Positions 23,591 to 35,689 of a stretch of DNA of 64,000 bases are shown piece after piece. The notes beneath the pieces were generated by a model. That model did no database searches and was not told the origin of the DNA. It saw only the letters and a list, made by a program, of their open reading frames with translations. Each line of letters begins with the position of its first letter. The first letter of the stretch is position 1. Source of the stretch: Whalleya microplaca (taxonomy: Eukaryota > Ascomycota > Sordariomycetes > Xylariales > Xylariaceae); the NCBI GenBank assembly GCA_022497155.1, contig MU385728.1, positions 558,001-622,000 of the forward strand, written 5' to 3'. A program made the position numbers and the translations under genes.

Positions 23591-26210
23591 ATATAGGAAA
23601 AAAGAACAATCGAGGCAGGTAGGTCAAAATCATGTAAGGCGAGGATTTACAATGCAATGTGGATGGAGAAAGGCTCTCTGACGGAACATAGCTATGGCTG
23701 TTGTACATTTAATGCGGGCTAGGTTTCTTCTTCCACTGTATGGGGACAGGTATACCGGTCTGCGGAGTTGGCGAGCTAAAATATAGAGATCTTGTTCTAA
23801 TCTGAAGGGTTTACTTACCTTGAGTGATGTGATGTGATGTGAATGCAGTGATGGTGCAGTTGCTGGTTTGTAGATCAAAGTGAGGCGTGTAGACCCCTAC
23901 TAGTATTGACTGGTTGGGCGTGAGAGAAAATGAGATTATTATATTATTAGTATCGGATAGATCATGCGTCGGCTAGGTACTGCATGAAGTGCTAGGGCCG
24001 GGCCACTATGGGGTAATATATGTGTTTCCAGGTAACGTTGGATGTGTCTTTTCAGGCTCGAGTTACGATGATATAGAGTATGCTTCCTCTTCAGTTGCCT
24101 CAACCTCAACTGTAGAAGGCTGGGCTTTGGGCCCTTCCCTTTATTAAATTCTGGTTTCTGAAGCTTATTGGCTATGCAGGACTGGTTCACCAAGTTTATG
24201 TGAAGGGGCCCGGGAGATGCTTCATATGTTCAGGCATCTTCAAATAGATTACTCTCAAAATCTGTGATTTACATATTGCGCTATCCAATAGGTCGAGTTT
24301 CAGTAAAAAGTGTGATCATATGCAAATTTTCTTCGTAGATGAGTATCTACTTCAACGAGACCAAATTATCCCAATTCTAGTAGCAATGACTAAGTGAAGT
24401 GAAACAAGTTTCCCTCCCTAAGATAATAGCTATGAATTTCTTCCGATGATCTCGTAAATGAACCCTTTAGCCCTTAGCCCTTCATCTCAATATACTAAAA
24501 AACACACACACCTCTTTAAGCCTCACCAAACACAACTACCCTAACCACCATCGCATATCCGTTCACTCACATCTCCCACCAGACTACACTTACATCTCAA
24601 CGCAAGACTCCGTTTCTTTCACTCATTATCCTCTCTCGCTTCCCTTAAAACCCCCACGTCCAGAAATGTACACCTCCCAATCTTCTCATCTCATACCCTA
24701 CCTACTCGCAGGCGCGTCCCCGCTACACCAACCCCCTTTCCGCATTCACGCTATCGAACACCCGCGCCAGCTCGTAGCCCGCGAACCGTAAGCCCAAAGC
24801 TAAGTACCGTAGGCAGTAGGCCAGAGATACGTAGAAGTATTATTGTAAGAAGCAAAGGAAGTTAGAGTTACAGCTGCTTAGAGAAGTCTTATTAATAGTA
24901 GTGCTGCTGGTACTATGGTGGTGGTCGGTGGTAGTGTTTCTGCTGGTTGAAGTCGTGTCCGCACCAGCACATGCATGAGTATCGCCGGTAGTGCCACCGC
25001 CGTTGTCCGTGACAGTAGTCGTGGCGTTGGTGGTTGTGCCAGGGGTATTCCTGCTGTCGGTAAGGGAGATGCCGGACTGCGTGCAGATCCAGCAGTTGTA
25101 GATTAGGGCGTATAGGTAGCACATTTTACATATTGACTTGCTGGCTTGCTAAGAAGTGTTCTTGTGCCTATTCCTTTTTTTTGCAGAGGAAGGTTGGTTG
25201 GTTTAGTTGGTTGGTTGTTGTGTGTCTGCCTGGGGGATTGTCTGAGGGGTAAAAACTGTATGTGTTAAGCTGTAACATAGTAAGTTAGTATAGGTAATTG
25301 CCTTGATAGGTTGATGTATGAGTGTATGTGCGGGCTTAGATGCTTATAGACTTCATTAACTAGACAAACTAGTGGTGATTCAAGGGCATTTGAGGGTCTT
25401 TCGGTCGTCACGGTGTATCTGTGATTCATATCGTGCAATATGTAGTCTCGAAGTCATGTTCTCGCCTTGCGATCAAAGGTCGGACTAAGGATTGTGCAGG
25501 TACAGATATACAGCACTTCTATCAGCGTTTCTTCCCAGATGATAACAGATACTGCGGAACTGGTCGATCAGCAGATCTCGTCAGATAGTTCACCTGTCAT
25601 CAAATGGTGATGGTAAGTCGCAGTGCTCTCGATACTCCAGTAGATAAGGTGAAAGACTTCTAAGCTAGATGGCTGTCTATTCATTGAGTCGCGGGTCATT
25701 AGTAGTTCCCAAAGACTTTCCTATCCAACTACCCAATGTGGTTTAAAATGAACATAGCTGCCCAGGACAACCGAAATTAATCTTTAATATTTCTAAATCT
25801 ATGAGCGAAATACATTCCACTCTAATCGATACAGTAGACACACTATCGCTAACCCATCAGTCAATAATTACTCCATGGCAACATGTCCAAATCTCCTATC
25901 TCGACCTAACAAAGATCGACTATACAACCACATTGTTTGTATTCATTTTTGGTCTTCTTTAATATGATGTCGAGCTAACAAAGGAAATACACCACTTCTA
26001 TTCGGAAACAGCTGTATTGTTGTTGCTCTACTCATTGTTTCCAGTATCTACATAAGCCCCTTACCAGAGGTATTGGTTCTCTTTCAACTCTCCATTTGAA
26101 GACAAACACGAACATCTAGAGTATCTCAGAACTTGAAAACAAGTCATCCGAAAATAACCCACTGCCAGAAAATTCTAACCAAAGACAAACATCTCCCGAT
26201 TTATCTCACG
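23591..26210. other. Intergenic, no supported gene
   Basis: About 2.6 kb. A Thr/Asn/His-rich minus-strand frame at 24840-25124 and a 42-codon plus-strand frame near 24666 have low-complexity or unnatural composition and I do not call them genes. There is no RNA gene or mobile element that I can see. Confidence 0.45.
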
Positions 26211-26678
26211 ATGTCCCGACTACCCAGACTCCTCAGGATACTCTTCGTCCCCATGCTCATCATTGCAGCATCATGGGTGATGAACAATGTTGAGACGGGA
26301 CAGCGCATGAAGAGAGAAATCGTCGCCAGCTTCGAGGCGATACGCAATTCAGAAGCACAGCTATCCCAGCAACCAGAAGCCCCAGCAGGCCAGACCCATT
26401 ACGACGTTCTCGGGGTCCCCGCCTTCGTCGCCACGGATGCCGACATCAAGGCCGCATACCTGCAGATAGCGAAAGAACAGCTGGAGAAGCCCGGCGGGCC
26501 TGTGCACAGCGATATGTACCGCATCAACGACGCCTATCATGTGCTCACCAGTGGGCGGGAGCGCTGCTGGTACGACTTCAGCCTCAACCGCGACGCTGAC
26601 CAGTACGCCGACTGTTCGGAGAAGGTCTCAAAGGAGAACTTTGAAGAGTTTCAGAAGAAGAAGCAAGCCAGAACTTAA
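26211..26678 (+). CDS. Membrane-anchored J-domain-like protein lacking HPD
   Basis: ATG at 26211 is preferred because it begins a short basic stretch and a hydrophobic segment (LLRILFVPMLIIAASWVM) that could be a membrane anchor or mitochondrial/ER signal. The product has 155 residues. From about residue 60 the sequence THYDVLGVPAFVATDADIKAAYLQIA matches helices I and II of a DnaJ J domain. MYRINDAYHVLTSGRERCWYDF matches helices III and IV. The HPD loop that activates Hsp70 is replaced by EKPGGPVHS, so this is a J-like protein that probably cannot stimulate Hsp70 in the usual way. J-like proteins are known as partners in the mitochondrial import motor (Pam16 type), but this protein is not clearly one of them. 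No G/F or zinc-finger region follows. Target and role are unknown. Confidence 0.78.
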   Translation: MSRLPRLLRILFVPMLIIAASWVMNNVETGQRMKREIVASFEAIRNSEAQLSQQPEAPAGQTHYDVLGVPAFVATDADIKAAYLQIAKEQLEKPGGPVHSDMYRINDAYHVLTSGRERCWYDFSLNRDADQYADCSEKVSKENFEEFQKKKQART

Positions 26679-27544
26679 GTTGGCAAGGTTTAGGTACTAA
26701 AGTCAGGAATTGTCATGTTTTAAGCCTACATAGGTAAGCAGCAGGCAGTAATGCCAAGTACATAATTAACGAGAGCTCATTCAATAAACATTTAACTAAT
26801 TGCACAGCCATAAAATGGCCTCTTAATTACTCCACGCTTTGAATATACACATGGATTGAGTGAAATTAGTATTTAACAAATAGTATTCTAAGAAATATAT
26901 TGACATATGTTCTAAGCAGCCCTTCAATTCATTCTCAGACAACTTGTATAACGTATAATGGAGGCCTTCCTGCTAAATTCTGATACTCCATGGTCAGTCT
27001 TTGACTGAATTTCGCAGCACAATGTCTTCTAGCCTCTGTTGTGGAGGCTATGCTAGTCTCAATAAGTTGAAAGGGCTGTCCTTTGTTTTTTGTGCCCTGG
27101 AAATATTATTTTGATTGAATCTACAAGAGAAATTTGTCTTAGCAATATATGGCTATAAGTGAGTATTCGTAGGTTGGTCTTCAGAGCCACTGAAGACTGT
27201 CTGCTATGCTATCATGAAAGCTTTTGTCTATTGAGGCATAGCTAACAATGGACAATTCTAAATACAAGCACGAATAGTTTTCAGTAATACGCCTGTTACA
27301 TATTTTCTAACGTACACTTGATGAATTGTTATCCCTTACGGTTTTGTTCTTCCAGTATTACCTACCTAGCTGCTTTAGTTGAAATTTGAATAAATTCCTA
27401 TTTATAAATACAACATCAGGGTCTCTACGCTCTCACAAAAAGATGGTGTCAGATAATAGGTTGTTAAATATAGGCTGGAAATACGCTTATTGTCATTCAG
27501 GGTCAGGATACTAACACCCTTAAGCTAACATTTAAGGCACTCTA
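26679..27544. other. AT-rich intergenic region
   Basis: Between the J-like gene and the 3' end of the dehydrogenase gene. The sequence is AT-rich with no open frame of natural composition and no recognisable RNA or repeat. Confidence 0.5.
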
Positions 27545-28578
27545 TCAGAACAGGCGCACTGTGGTAGTCACAGCAGCATCGACGAGCAGGCTAGTGCCAT
27601 TGATATAGCTCGCAGCCGGGCTGCATAAGAACGCAATAGTATCCGACACTTCCTCGCACTCAGCCGCGCGTTTGATAGGAACGATGGCCGAGATCATGCC
27701 TTGGACCTCGGGATTCTTCTCCAGCTCGACGTCTAGCAACGGCGTACGCACCCACGTCGGGCACACGGCGTTGACCCGAATACCCTCGGGAGCATGGTCC
27801 AGGCCTATCGAGCGTCAGCCATCGCTTATTCTATATAGCAGGCTCTACGCTTGAATCAGTTTCGTCGCCACTACTAACCTGCCATTTTGGTGATCCCCAT
27901 GAATGCATGCTTGGAAATGGTGTAGCAGCCCTTGCCGGGAAGGCCGACGAACGAGTTAGCCGATGCAAGGTTGACGATGACGCCGCGCCCGATGTCGCGT
28001 GTGCCGTTCCGGCTGCTCCAGGTCTTGGGCTCCTGCTTGCGCATGGCCGCCACCTGTGCACGCACACAGATCAGGTTGCCGCGGGCGTTAATGTGCATGA
28101 CGCGGTCGAAATTTTCGACGTCGGTCTCAGCGATGGGGGCATGGACGCCGTTGTCGACCTTTGTGGCGGGAGTGAAGCATTAGATTCGTTACTAGGGGCA
28201 GCTCAAGATGAGGTCCCACTTACACCCGCGGCGTTGACGGCGTAGTCAAGGCGGCCGAATTCTTTCACCACAAAGTCTACCATGTCCTGGACCGACTTGT
28301 CGTCCTGTACGTTCATCTTGAAGGTCGTGGTCTGGTAGTCTTTATTGCTCGCATACTTCTTGCTCTCCTCCGACGAGCCCTTGGCCGTCTCCTCATTCAT
28401 GTCTGCGAACACAACGACTTTTGCTCCGGCTTCAGCGAGGGAGAAGGCCGCCTCCCTGCCAATGCCTCTACCAGACTGTATTACGACGTGTCAGCGACTC
28501 TTCTAGGCGACTATGAGATAAGTAACTTCTTACCCCCACAACGAGGGCAATGCCATCAAGCTGGGTGCTGTTGATCAT
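27545..28578 (-). CDS. Short-chain dehydrogenase/reductase
   Basis: Four exons (28578-28534, 28475-28224, 28158-27879, 27804-27545) with introns of 58, 65 and 74 bp splice in phase to 278 residues. The start MINSTQLDGIALVVG runs across intron 1 into SGRGIGREAAF, the glycine-rich NAD(P)-binding turn. DYAVNAAG, VNLASANS and YTISK (Tyr near 178, Lys near 182) are the classical SDR structural and catalytic motifs. The C-terminal part carries VNAVCPTWVRTP and YINGTSLLVDAA. It is a classical SDR oxidoreductase, cytosolic by default, with unknown substrate. It is the last intact gene before the RIP-degraded block; its start codon is only about 400 bp from it, yet all motifs are kept. A metabolic cluster cannot be claimed because no partner enzymes are nearby. 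Confidence 0.9.
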
Positions 28579-29741
28579 TTTGATAGTCTGGCTAGTAATA
28601 GTAGTTAGATTTGACTTAATGGAGAGAATAATATCTTTGAGGGAGAGGTTGAAGTCGAGAGCTAGAGAGGAAAATGCCACACAGGGATTGGAGCCAAGAC
28701 TTGTTGGAAGCTATACGTCATGCAGGGATGCTGTTGGTTGTTATTCGATTGTATGACTACCTAACGAAAGGGATGACAGCCTGACGGCGGCTACGTCGGC
28801 AACAGAGAAATACGTACCAGGAATGCGTACTACTGAAGATGGTCTATATAAGGACGTATCACCTCCCTTTAGAATTAGAAAACCAGCAAGCACCCTAGAG
28901 GCCCTTAAAGAATTATTAGTTAAATTGATATATTTCAAGCCGTATAACAGCCTTACAATGAACTCGAAGGTTAAGTAAAGAGGGAAACGGCCATTAAAGA
29001 AAGGACATTTATAATATTAATACCTAAAAGGGCTTTAGTATTTATCCCAATTTATATTAAAAGTCTTTTTATCGTTTAATTACTTATTCTTGTCAGGTAT
29101 TCCATCTACGATGGGCTTTATGTGGGATGCATTTAAGCGGCGTAAAATTAATAGCATCTTAGCTTTATACCCACACAGGGTAGTTTAATAAAAAGTCGCA
29201 TAGCTATATTAACCCCTTAATACTGTAATTTCGCTTAGTTTTAAAATGCCGTAATTACGTTATAACGTTAGTAGCTATTGAATTGAAAATTTTAGCAATT
29301 GATTTTTAATGGTTATTTTATATATATTTGAATTTTTTAGGTTTAATTACGTTATTTCGTGATATAATCGCGTTATAATTTTTAATAATGGATTTCTTAT
29401 ATTATAATACCTTTACCCGCGTAAAAGTGCGTGGAATTGTTTAAATAAATAAAGAAAAAAACTTCGGTATATTTAATAAAGAGATTTTTATATTTTGCGG
29501 CGTTTCGGATAAGTCTAGGTATAAAATACTTAAAACTCGGCGAGTTACGGCAATTTTATTAAATCTAAAAAATTAAGTTATTTTACGCTACTTAAACCTT
29601 AACTTAAGAATTATTTATAATAACTTTAAACTTAACGAAATAAAAGGAATTAAAAGGAAATTTATTAATAATAATAAAAAAATCGTTAAGTATTATTTAT
29701 ATTAAGATTTATAAAATTTATGTCGTAGTAAATAATACTAA
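28579..29741. other. Transition into the RIP-degraded AT-rich block
   Basis: Base composition changes from mixed to strongly AT-rich at about 28930. From there nearly all remaining C lies in CpG or CpC context. The segment 28930-29741 is outside the retrotransposon LTRs and may be an older degraded repeat that I cannot identify. Confidence 0.6.
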
Positions 29742-29932
29742 TGTGAAAGGCTGTTACACTAAGATGTAATTTTATAATATTAAATGAGTGTTTATTTTTT
29801 AACTAAAGAAAAAAAGAAAATTAAAAAGGTATATCGATATAGCTCGAAAGCATTTATACTAGCTTTCGAAAGCTGTGCTATTATATCGGCTTATAATCGC
29901 CGATATTCCCTATTACGGTATAGCTTATTATA
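29742..29932 (-). repeat. 3' LTR of outer element
   Basis: 191 bp, beginning TGTGAAAGGCTG on the plus strand and ending CTTATTATA. It is the reverse complement of the LTRs at 33256 and 40541, differing mainly by transitions. It keeps an AGCTCGAAAGC-type stem and TATCGGCTTATAATCGCCGATA, an inverted repeat. Confidence 0.9.
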
Positions 29933-32900
29933 TTATTCTCTCTTTTACTTTTTGCATAATCGTATCGCGTTTTTTATGCCCGAGTGTAAGGTATATATAG
30001 ATTTTTGTTGATTATTAGTTTTTTTAACTACTAATAGTTTATTTTATTATTAATTAAGCCCGGTTCGGGAGGTAATATAGGGGTATTTTTATAAAAGAAT
30101 TTTTTTGCTATAAAAGTTTCTAATTTTATATTATTATTAGCTAATTAAATATAAGATAAACGTATATAAAATTAAAGCTCGATTTCTATTTTTAATTAGT
30201 TTTTTATTCGGTAGTTAAATTTATTTTTAAATTAATAAGTCGATTTTTGCTTTTAATTAATTTAGGCGTATAATTAATATAATATGTAATTAATTTCTAT
30301 AATTAGCCGCGCGATTAATCCTTTTTTAAGGTCGCTTAAATATTCCGGGCCCTTTTTTCGAAATTCCTTTTTTTTCTTTTCTTTTTTTAAGTTATTTATA
30401 GGTAAAAACCTATTTTTTTAATTATTTATTTTATTTTTTTATTTTTTAATTTTTTAATTTTTTAATTTTTTAAATTTTTAATTTTTTAATTTTATTATTT
30501 TTTTATTATTTAAGTTATTAATATATTTCCCTATAATATTTTTATAGTGCGCCTTTTCTTTTTTGCCGCTGTTTTTGCTTATTTTCGCTTTCGCTACTGC
30601 TGCTATATTTTTATCTCGTTTTTCTTCCGGCTCTGCTGCTTTTAAGCCGCCCGTTCGCGTTATTTTTATAGCTTTCCTTCCTTTTATATATTATATTTTA
30701 TACTGCCTTTATATCGGCCGTATAACTAAAAATCTTTCCGCTTTTTATTCCGACTAAATTTATAAATTCCTTTTTTTCTTTTTTTTTAATTTTAAAATAT
30801 TTTAAATATAATGCTAACTATATTTAGTTATTTATAATATATAGTATATAAAATATACCAAAAGTTATAACTATTTTATTATAAATTACCTTTTATTTCT
30901 TCCGTTCGAGTACTATTTTTTAACCTTGTTTTATAACTATTTACGGGTACCGAAATTTACTTTTTCGCTATTACTTTAATAAAAGTTTGTTAAGTTTATA
31001 ATAGCTCGAACTTTAATAGATTATTTATTTTTCCCGCTTTTTTATAATGCTTTTATTATTTACTTTTTTTATTTAACTTTTATTACTGTTTAAAAGTCGG
31101 CCGAAATATAAGTATAACGTATTATTAACGCCGCTATATATTTTAAGCGTATTAAAATAAACGTTATAACTTTAAGCCGGGTTGGAATTTAGTAATAATA
31201 AAAGTAATATATAAATTTTTACTTTATTTTTTTATAATTTTTTTTAGTTTATACGTTATATAAAAGTAGTTTATAATTACGTTTAAAAAAGTCGCTCGCT
31301 CGCTTAAACGTATCGCTAATAATATTAGCGATATTGCGGCTATTATACGCCTTATAGTAAGTAACGCCGGGCCTGCCGCTCGTATACGTATTTCCGTTTT
31401 TGGTTTTTTTTTTCGGCCCGTTTTACCCGCCTTTATTATTATTATAAACCTTTTGTTTAAATGCGGCTTACGTAACTTTTGCCCGCATGTTTTTTTTACC
31501 CCCGTTAATATTTCTCGCTATTATAACTACCCTTTTAAGCTTTTTTCCGTAAAAGTAAAAAAGGAAGTAATAAATATAAATAAAAAAAAAAAACCAATAA
31601 AAAAAACGAGCTAAATTATTAGCTCCCGGCTAATATAAGTATATCGCTCGGTTAAATTTATTACGTTTTTCGGTCAGTTTTATAATAGTTTTAATTATCG
31701 GTTTATTAAAAAAATTATATAAATAAAAAAGGTTATTTATTATTTACTCGGGAGTAGCGTTTGTATTATTTATAATAATAAAAAATTTATAATTTCTTAT
31801 AATATTTTTTTATTTTATTTATATTTTTTCGTTCCCGTATTTTGCTAATGCTTTATTAGTTATATAATTGCCGCGTAAGCGTAACTTTCGCCCTTTCTTT
31901 TATATTAATTTCTTTAGGCTTATTGTTTATTTTTATATTATTATAATTTTTTTTAAAACGGTTTACTATTTTAGTATTTTTTAAGTTTTCGAGCGGTTTT
32001 TATATTAGGGCTATATAGTTTACCTATTTTATTAGTATTTATTTAGTTTTTTTTTACCCTTTCCGCTTAGTAATTACTCGAATAATTTCTTTTATTTATT
32101 ATTTTATTTTTTCCTTTCCTTTTTTACTAACTATAAGGAAAGGTTATATATTTTTGTTTTTTTAAAAAGGCAGGAAATTATTTTTTATATAACGGATAAA
32201 CTTAATATAAAATCGGTTATATATTTTTTTTAATATATTTAATTTTATAATTTAGGGGCTAATAATGTATATTATTTTATATTTAATATATAACTATATT
32301 AATTTTTATAAAAGTTAAGGTATGGAAATATTTTTAAACGTTAATTATATTTTATCCCTTATTCGGAATTACTTTATAAAAAATTGCCGCTCGTTAGCTG
32401 CATTTTTTTATCGTTATTACGTAATTATTATTGCGGTTTATATAAATTTTATCGCTTTTTTTAGGCATTAAATAAAAGCTTCCGCCCGTACGCGCGGTTC
32501 GGAAATAGGTTTTAAAGTATGTTTTATTATTAAAATAAGTTTTACGTAATATTTATAAAATATAAAAAAGGGATTTAGCTTTATTGTTATAATATTTCGG
32601 TTATTAATTATAAATATCGCTCCCGGTAATAATAAGCTTTATTTAAATTAAGCGTATAATATAAACGCTTAAAAATATGCCAATATTTTTTAATTCGCTT
32701 ATTTAATAGCTTTATTAGTTTTTAGGTAAAATATAATTAATAAGCGTTATTTGATTTTTACTAATAAATAAAGCTATTTTTAAAACCGCCTTATTTAATT
32801 AAATCTTTTATTATTAGTTATAATATAAAAAAAACTATAATATTTTTAATAATAATTTATAAACTGTTCGGTATATATTTCTGCCTTTATTAAAATTATA

Positions 32901-33255
32901 GCCTTTAATATAACCTACTTTCCTAATCAATTAAAAATTATTATTATAAAAATAAAGTTTTATTTAAAAGCAGCTAGTAAATCGGTTATAAAGTTAATAA
33001 ATAGCTTATTATAAAATCGATCCGGAATAAGTAACAGTTTTAAAAGCCCTTTTTTTTAGTTACGCTATACCGTTTTTTTTTTTATAAATATTGCAATTTT
33101 TATAAAAGCGTCTTATAAACGCCGATATTTTAGGCTAGTAAAACATTCTCGAGAGCATTACTAATATATTTTCCTTTCCCGGATGCTTTATTAAATATAA
33201 ATTATAAGTATTCTATATTAAAGCGGTACAAAATAGCTTTTAATTAAAGATTTAA

Positions 33256-33446
33256 TATAATAAGCTATGCTGTAGTGGGGAATATCGGCAATTATAAGCC
33301 GATATAACAGCATAACTCTCGAAAGCTAGTATAAATGCTCTCGAGCTATATCGATATACCTTTTTAATTTTCTTTTTTTCTTTAGTTAGAAAATAAACAC
33401 TCATTTGGTATTATAAAATTATATTTTAGTATAATAGCTTTTTATA
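33256..33446 (+). repeat. 5' LTR of inner element
   Basis: 191 bp, starting TATAATAAGC (canonical TG changed to TA) and ending CTTTTTATA. It aligns along its full length with the copy at 40541-40731. Confidence 0.92.
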
Positions 33447-34639
33447 TATTTTTTAATTTATTAATTCCCGAGTTACGTTAAAATAGATTAGAATATTAAA
33501 AAAAGCTTTAAAGCAGCCTCTTAACAATCCGGAAATATTGTTAGCAAGATATACGGAAATATTAAATATTTAAGTCTATTAAATTTACACCTGCCTCGAG
33601 TAAATATACGTAATATTAAAAATAATATTAAAAAATAATTCGGAAAAATAACGATTAAAACGAGCGGCTTATAAATAAAGACTAAAAAAATAATAAGATA
33701 AATTATTATAACGTTAAGCGGTTTTAAAAATATAGTTATAAAAAAATCTCGATTTACTAATTATATAAAACGCGAATATAATAAAAGGTATTTTTATATA
33801 AAACCCTCGGGATCTTTAAAAACCCTAAAAATAGTTAGCCTAAATAGGTATAAACCCTTAGCTAAAAAACCCTTAAGCATTTTTAGCACCCGCCCTAATA
33901 ATTACTGTAGTCCCGGTACTTAAACGTAAGCTATTATTATAGCCCGAAAAGTTTGGGGGCAAATATAGCCGCTATCCTATATAAAAAATATTAATAAAAT
34001 ATAAGCTTTAAAAAGATACGGAATTTATAAAAAAGGATTAAAATAAATAATATAATATTTATAAGCAGCTCGAAAATAACGTATAATACGTAATAAAGTT
34101 ATATTATATTATAAAAAAACCTAATAAAACGTATAATTTAGTATTTTTTTTTAATACTTATCGAACATTTATAAAAATTATAATAAAGCTATTAAAGCGG
34201 GAGGCAAATTATATAAATGCCGCTAGTCCGCTAATTAAATTTTTATATTTTTTTATACTAATTTCGAGCGACTGTTAGCAAAAATAAAAGGCAGTATATA
34301 AAATAATAAAGCGAAATTTATATTTATCGAAAAAGTAATTAATAATAAATTTAAAAACGCGTTAGTTTTAATAACGTTATCGAGTATTTATTAAAACTAG
34401 ATTTACTAAATAATAGGTATTATAGCCCGATTTAAAAAATCGCTATTTTATTATAGCGGGAACAGCTTAAAAAACGGGACTATGCCGGGTAAATTACTTT
34501 TTTCGAACTTATTACTCCCTACTTTTAGTCGCCTTAAAATTAATTATAAAAGCGATACGTTAATAACCGGTATAGCCGCGTTAGTAAAAAGTTAACGGGC
34601 TAAATAAGTAACAAATAAAAAACGAAACGCTCGAATAAA

Positions 34640-34690
34640 ATATAAAGAATGCTTACGATATAGGAAAAAAAGCTACCTATTTAAAAAATG
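34640..34690 (+). pseudogene. Gag zinc-knuckle relic of inner element
   Basis: A translated stretch reads CLRYRKKSYLFKKC, which has the spacing of a CCHC nucleocapsid knuckle with the second Cys and the His changed to Tyr. Both changes are single transitions, as expected from RIP. Confidence 0.65.
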
Positions 34691-35689
34691 TGCCTATTAT
34701 TTTATAAAACTACTTATTTATATTAGGGTTAATATAATAATAAGCTATAGATTTAAAAAAAATAGAGCCGAAAAAATATTAAAAAAGCAAGAAAATAAGT
34801 AACTTTTAAATAAAGTTACGTTTAAAAACTTAATATAACGGTAAAAAAAATTAATATAGCCGAATAGCTTATAAACGGGAAATTTTTTATAATCGATATA
34901 TATTTAAATTAATAACTATATATAAAAACCTTTATAAATTTAAAATATAAATATTATATTATTATTAGCAAAAATATAATAAAACGCTTAAAATTATCGC
35001 GTATATTTATCCGGGAAAAAATAGTAAAAAAAGCTACTCGTAAGAAAAAATTAAGTGTTTCGGGTATAATTTACGAGATAACTTATATAAAAGCTAACTT
35101 TAATAAATATAAGTTAAAAATATTTATATATATTATATTAGGTTTAAATTATTTTATAATATTAAAGAAGTTTTAGATAAAATATAACCGGGTAATATAT
35201 ATAGCGTATAAATATATATTATATATAAGAATTGCCGGAAACCTAAGAATATAGAAAAAAAGATATTTTTTAAAAACTATAAAAGTCCGTAAAACTTAGG
35301 AGGCGCTTTATATTAATGCGATATATTTCGTAAAAGAAATAAAAAGAGCTCGGAAATAAAAAAAGCTAGAAAAACGAGTAATAATTTAATAAACGGCTAT
35401 ATTTATTATTATATTAACGGATATTAATAAAGCTTTAGCGTTTAAAAAAAAAACTAACGTTTAAAAGAATTTCTCTTTTTAGTTAAAAGGCTAGAAATAG
35501 TTATTCGAGAAAAAAAAAGGCAAGAATTTTTTACTATATTATATAAAAGCCGATTATAAAATTAACTTAAACCGCGATAAAGCGGGTAAAAAGTTACTTA
35601 TTTTTTAGGGGCTATTATATAATATATCCCGGAAAAAATTATTAGCGTTATAGAAAATATTAATTAAATTATTAGATAAAGGGTATATT

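Noticed and set aside
24666..24794. 42-codon plus-strand frame
   Set aside because: Short, no motif, sits in pyrimidine-rich DNA; no evidence for translation.
24840..25124. Thr/Asn/His-rich minus-strand frame that might be a cell-wall protein
   Set aside because: No signal peptide, GPI site or splice support; low-complexity DNA explains it.
27545..28578. Short-chain dehydrogenase as part of a secondary metabolite cluster
   Set aside because: No polyketide synthase, NRPS, terpene synthase, P450 or transporter lies nearby; neighbours are a J-like gene and the transposon block.
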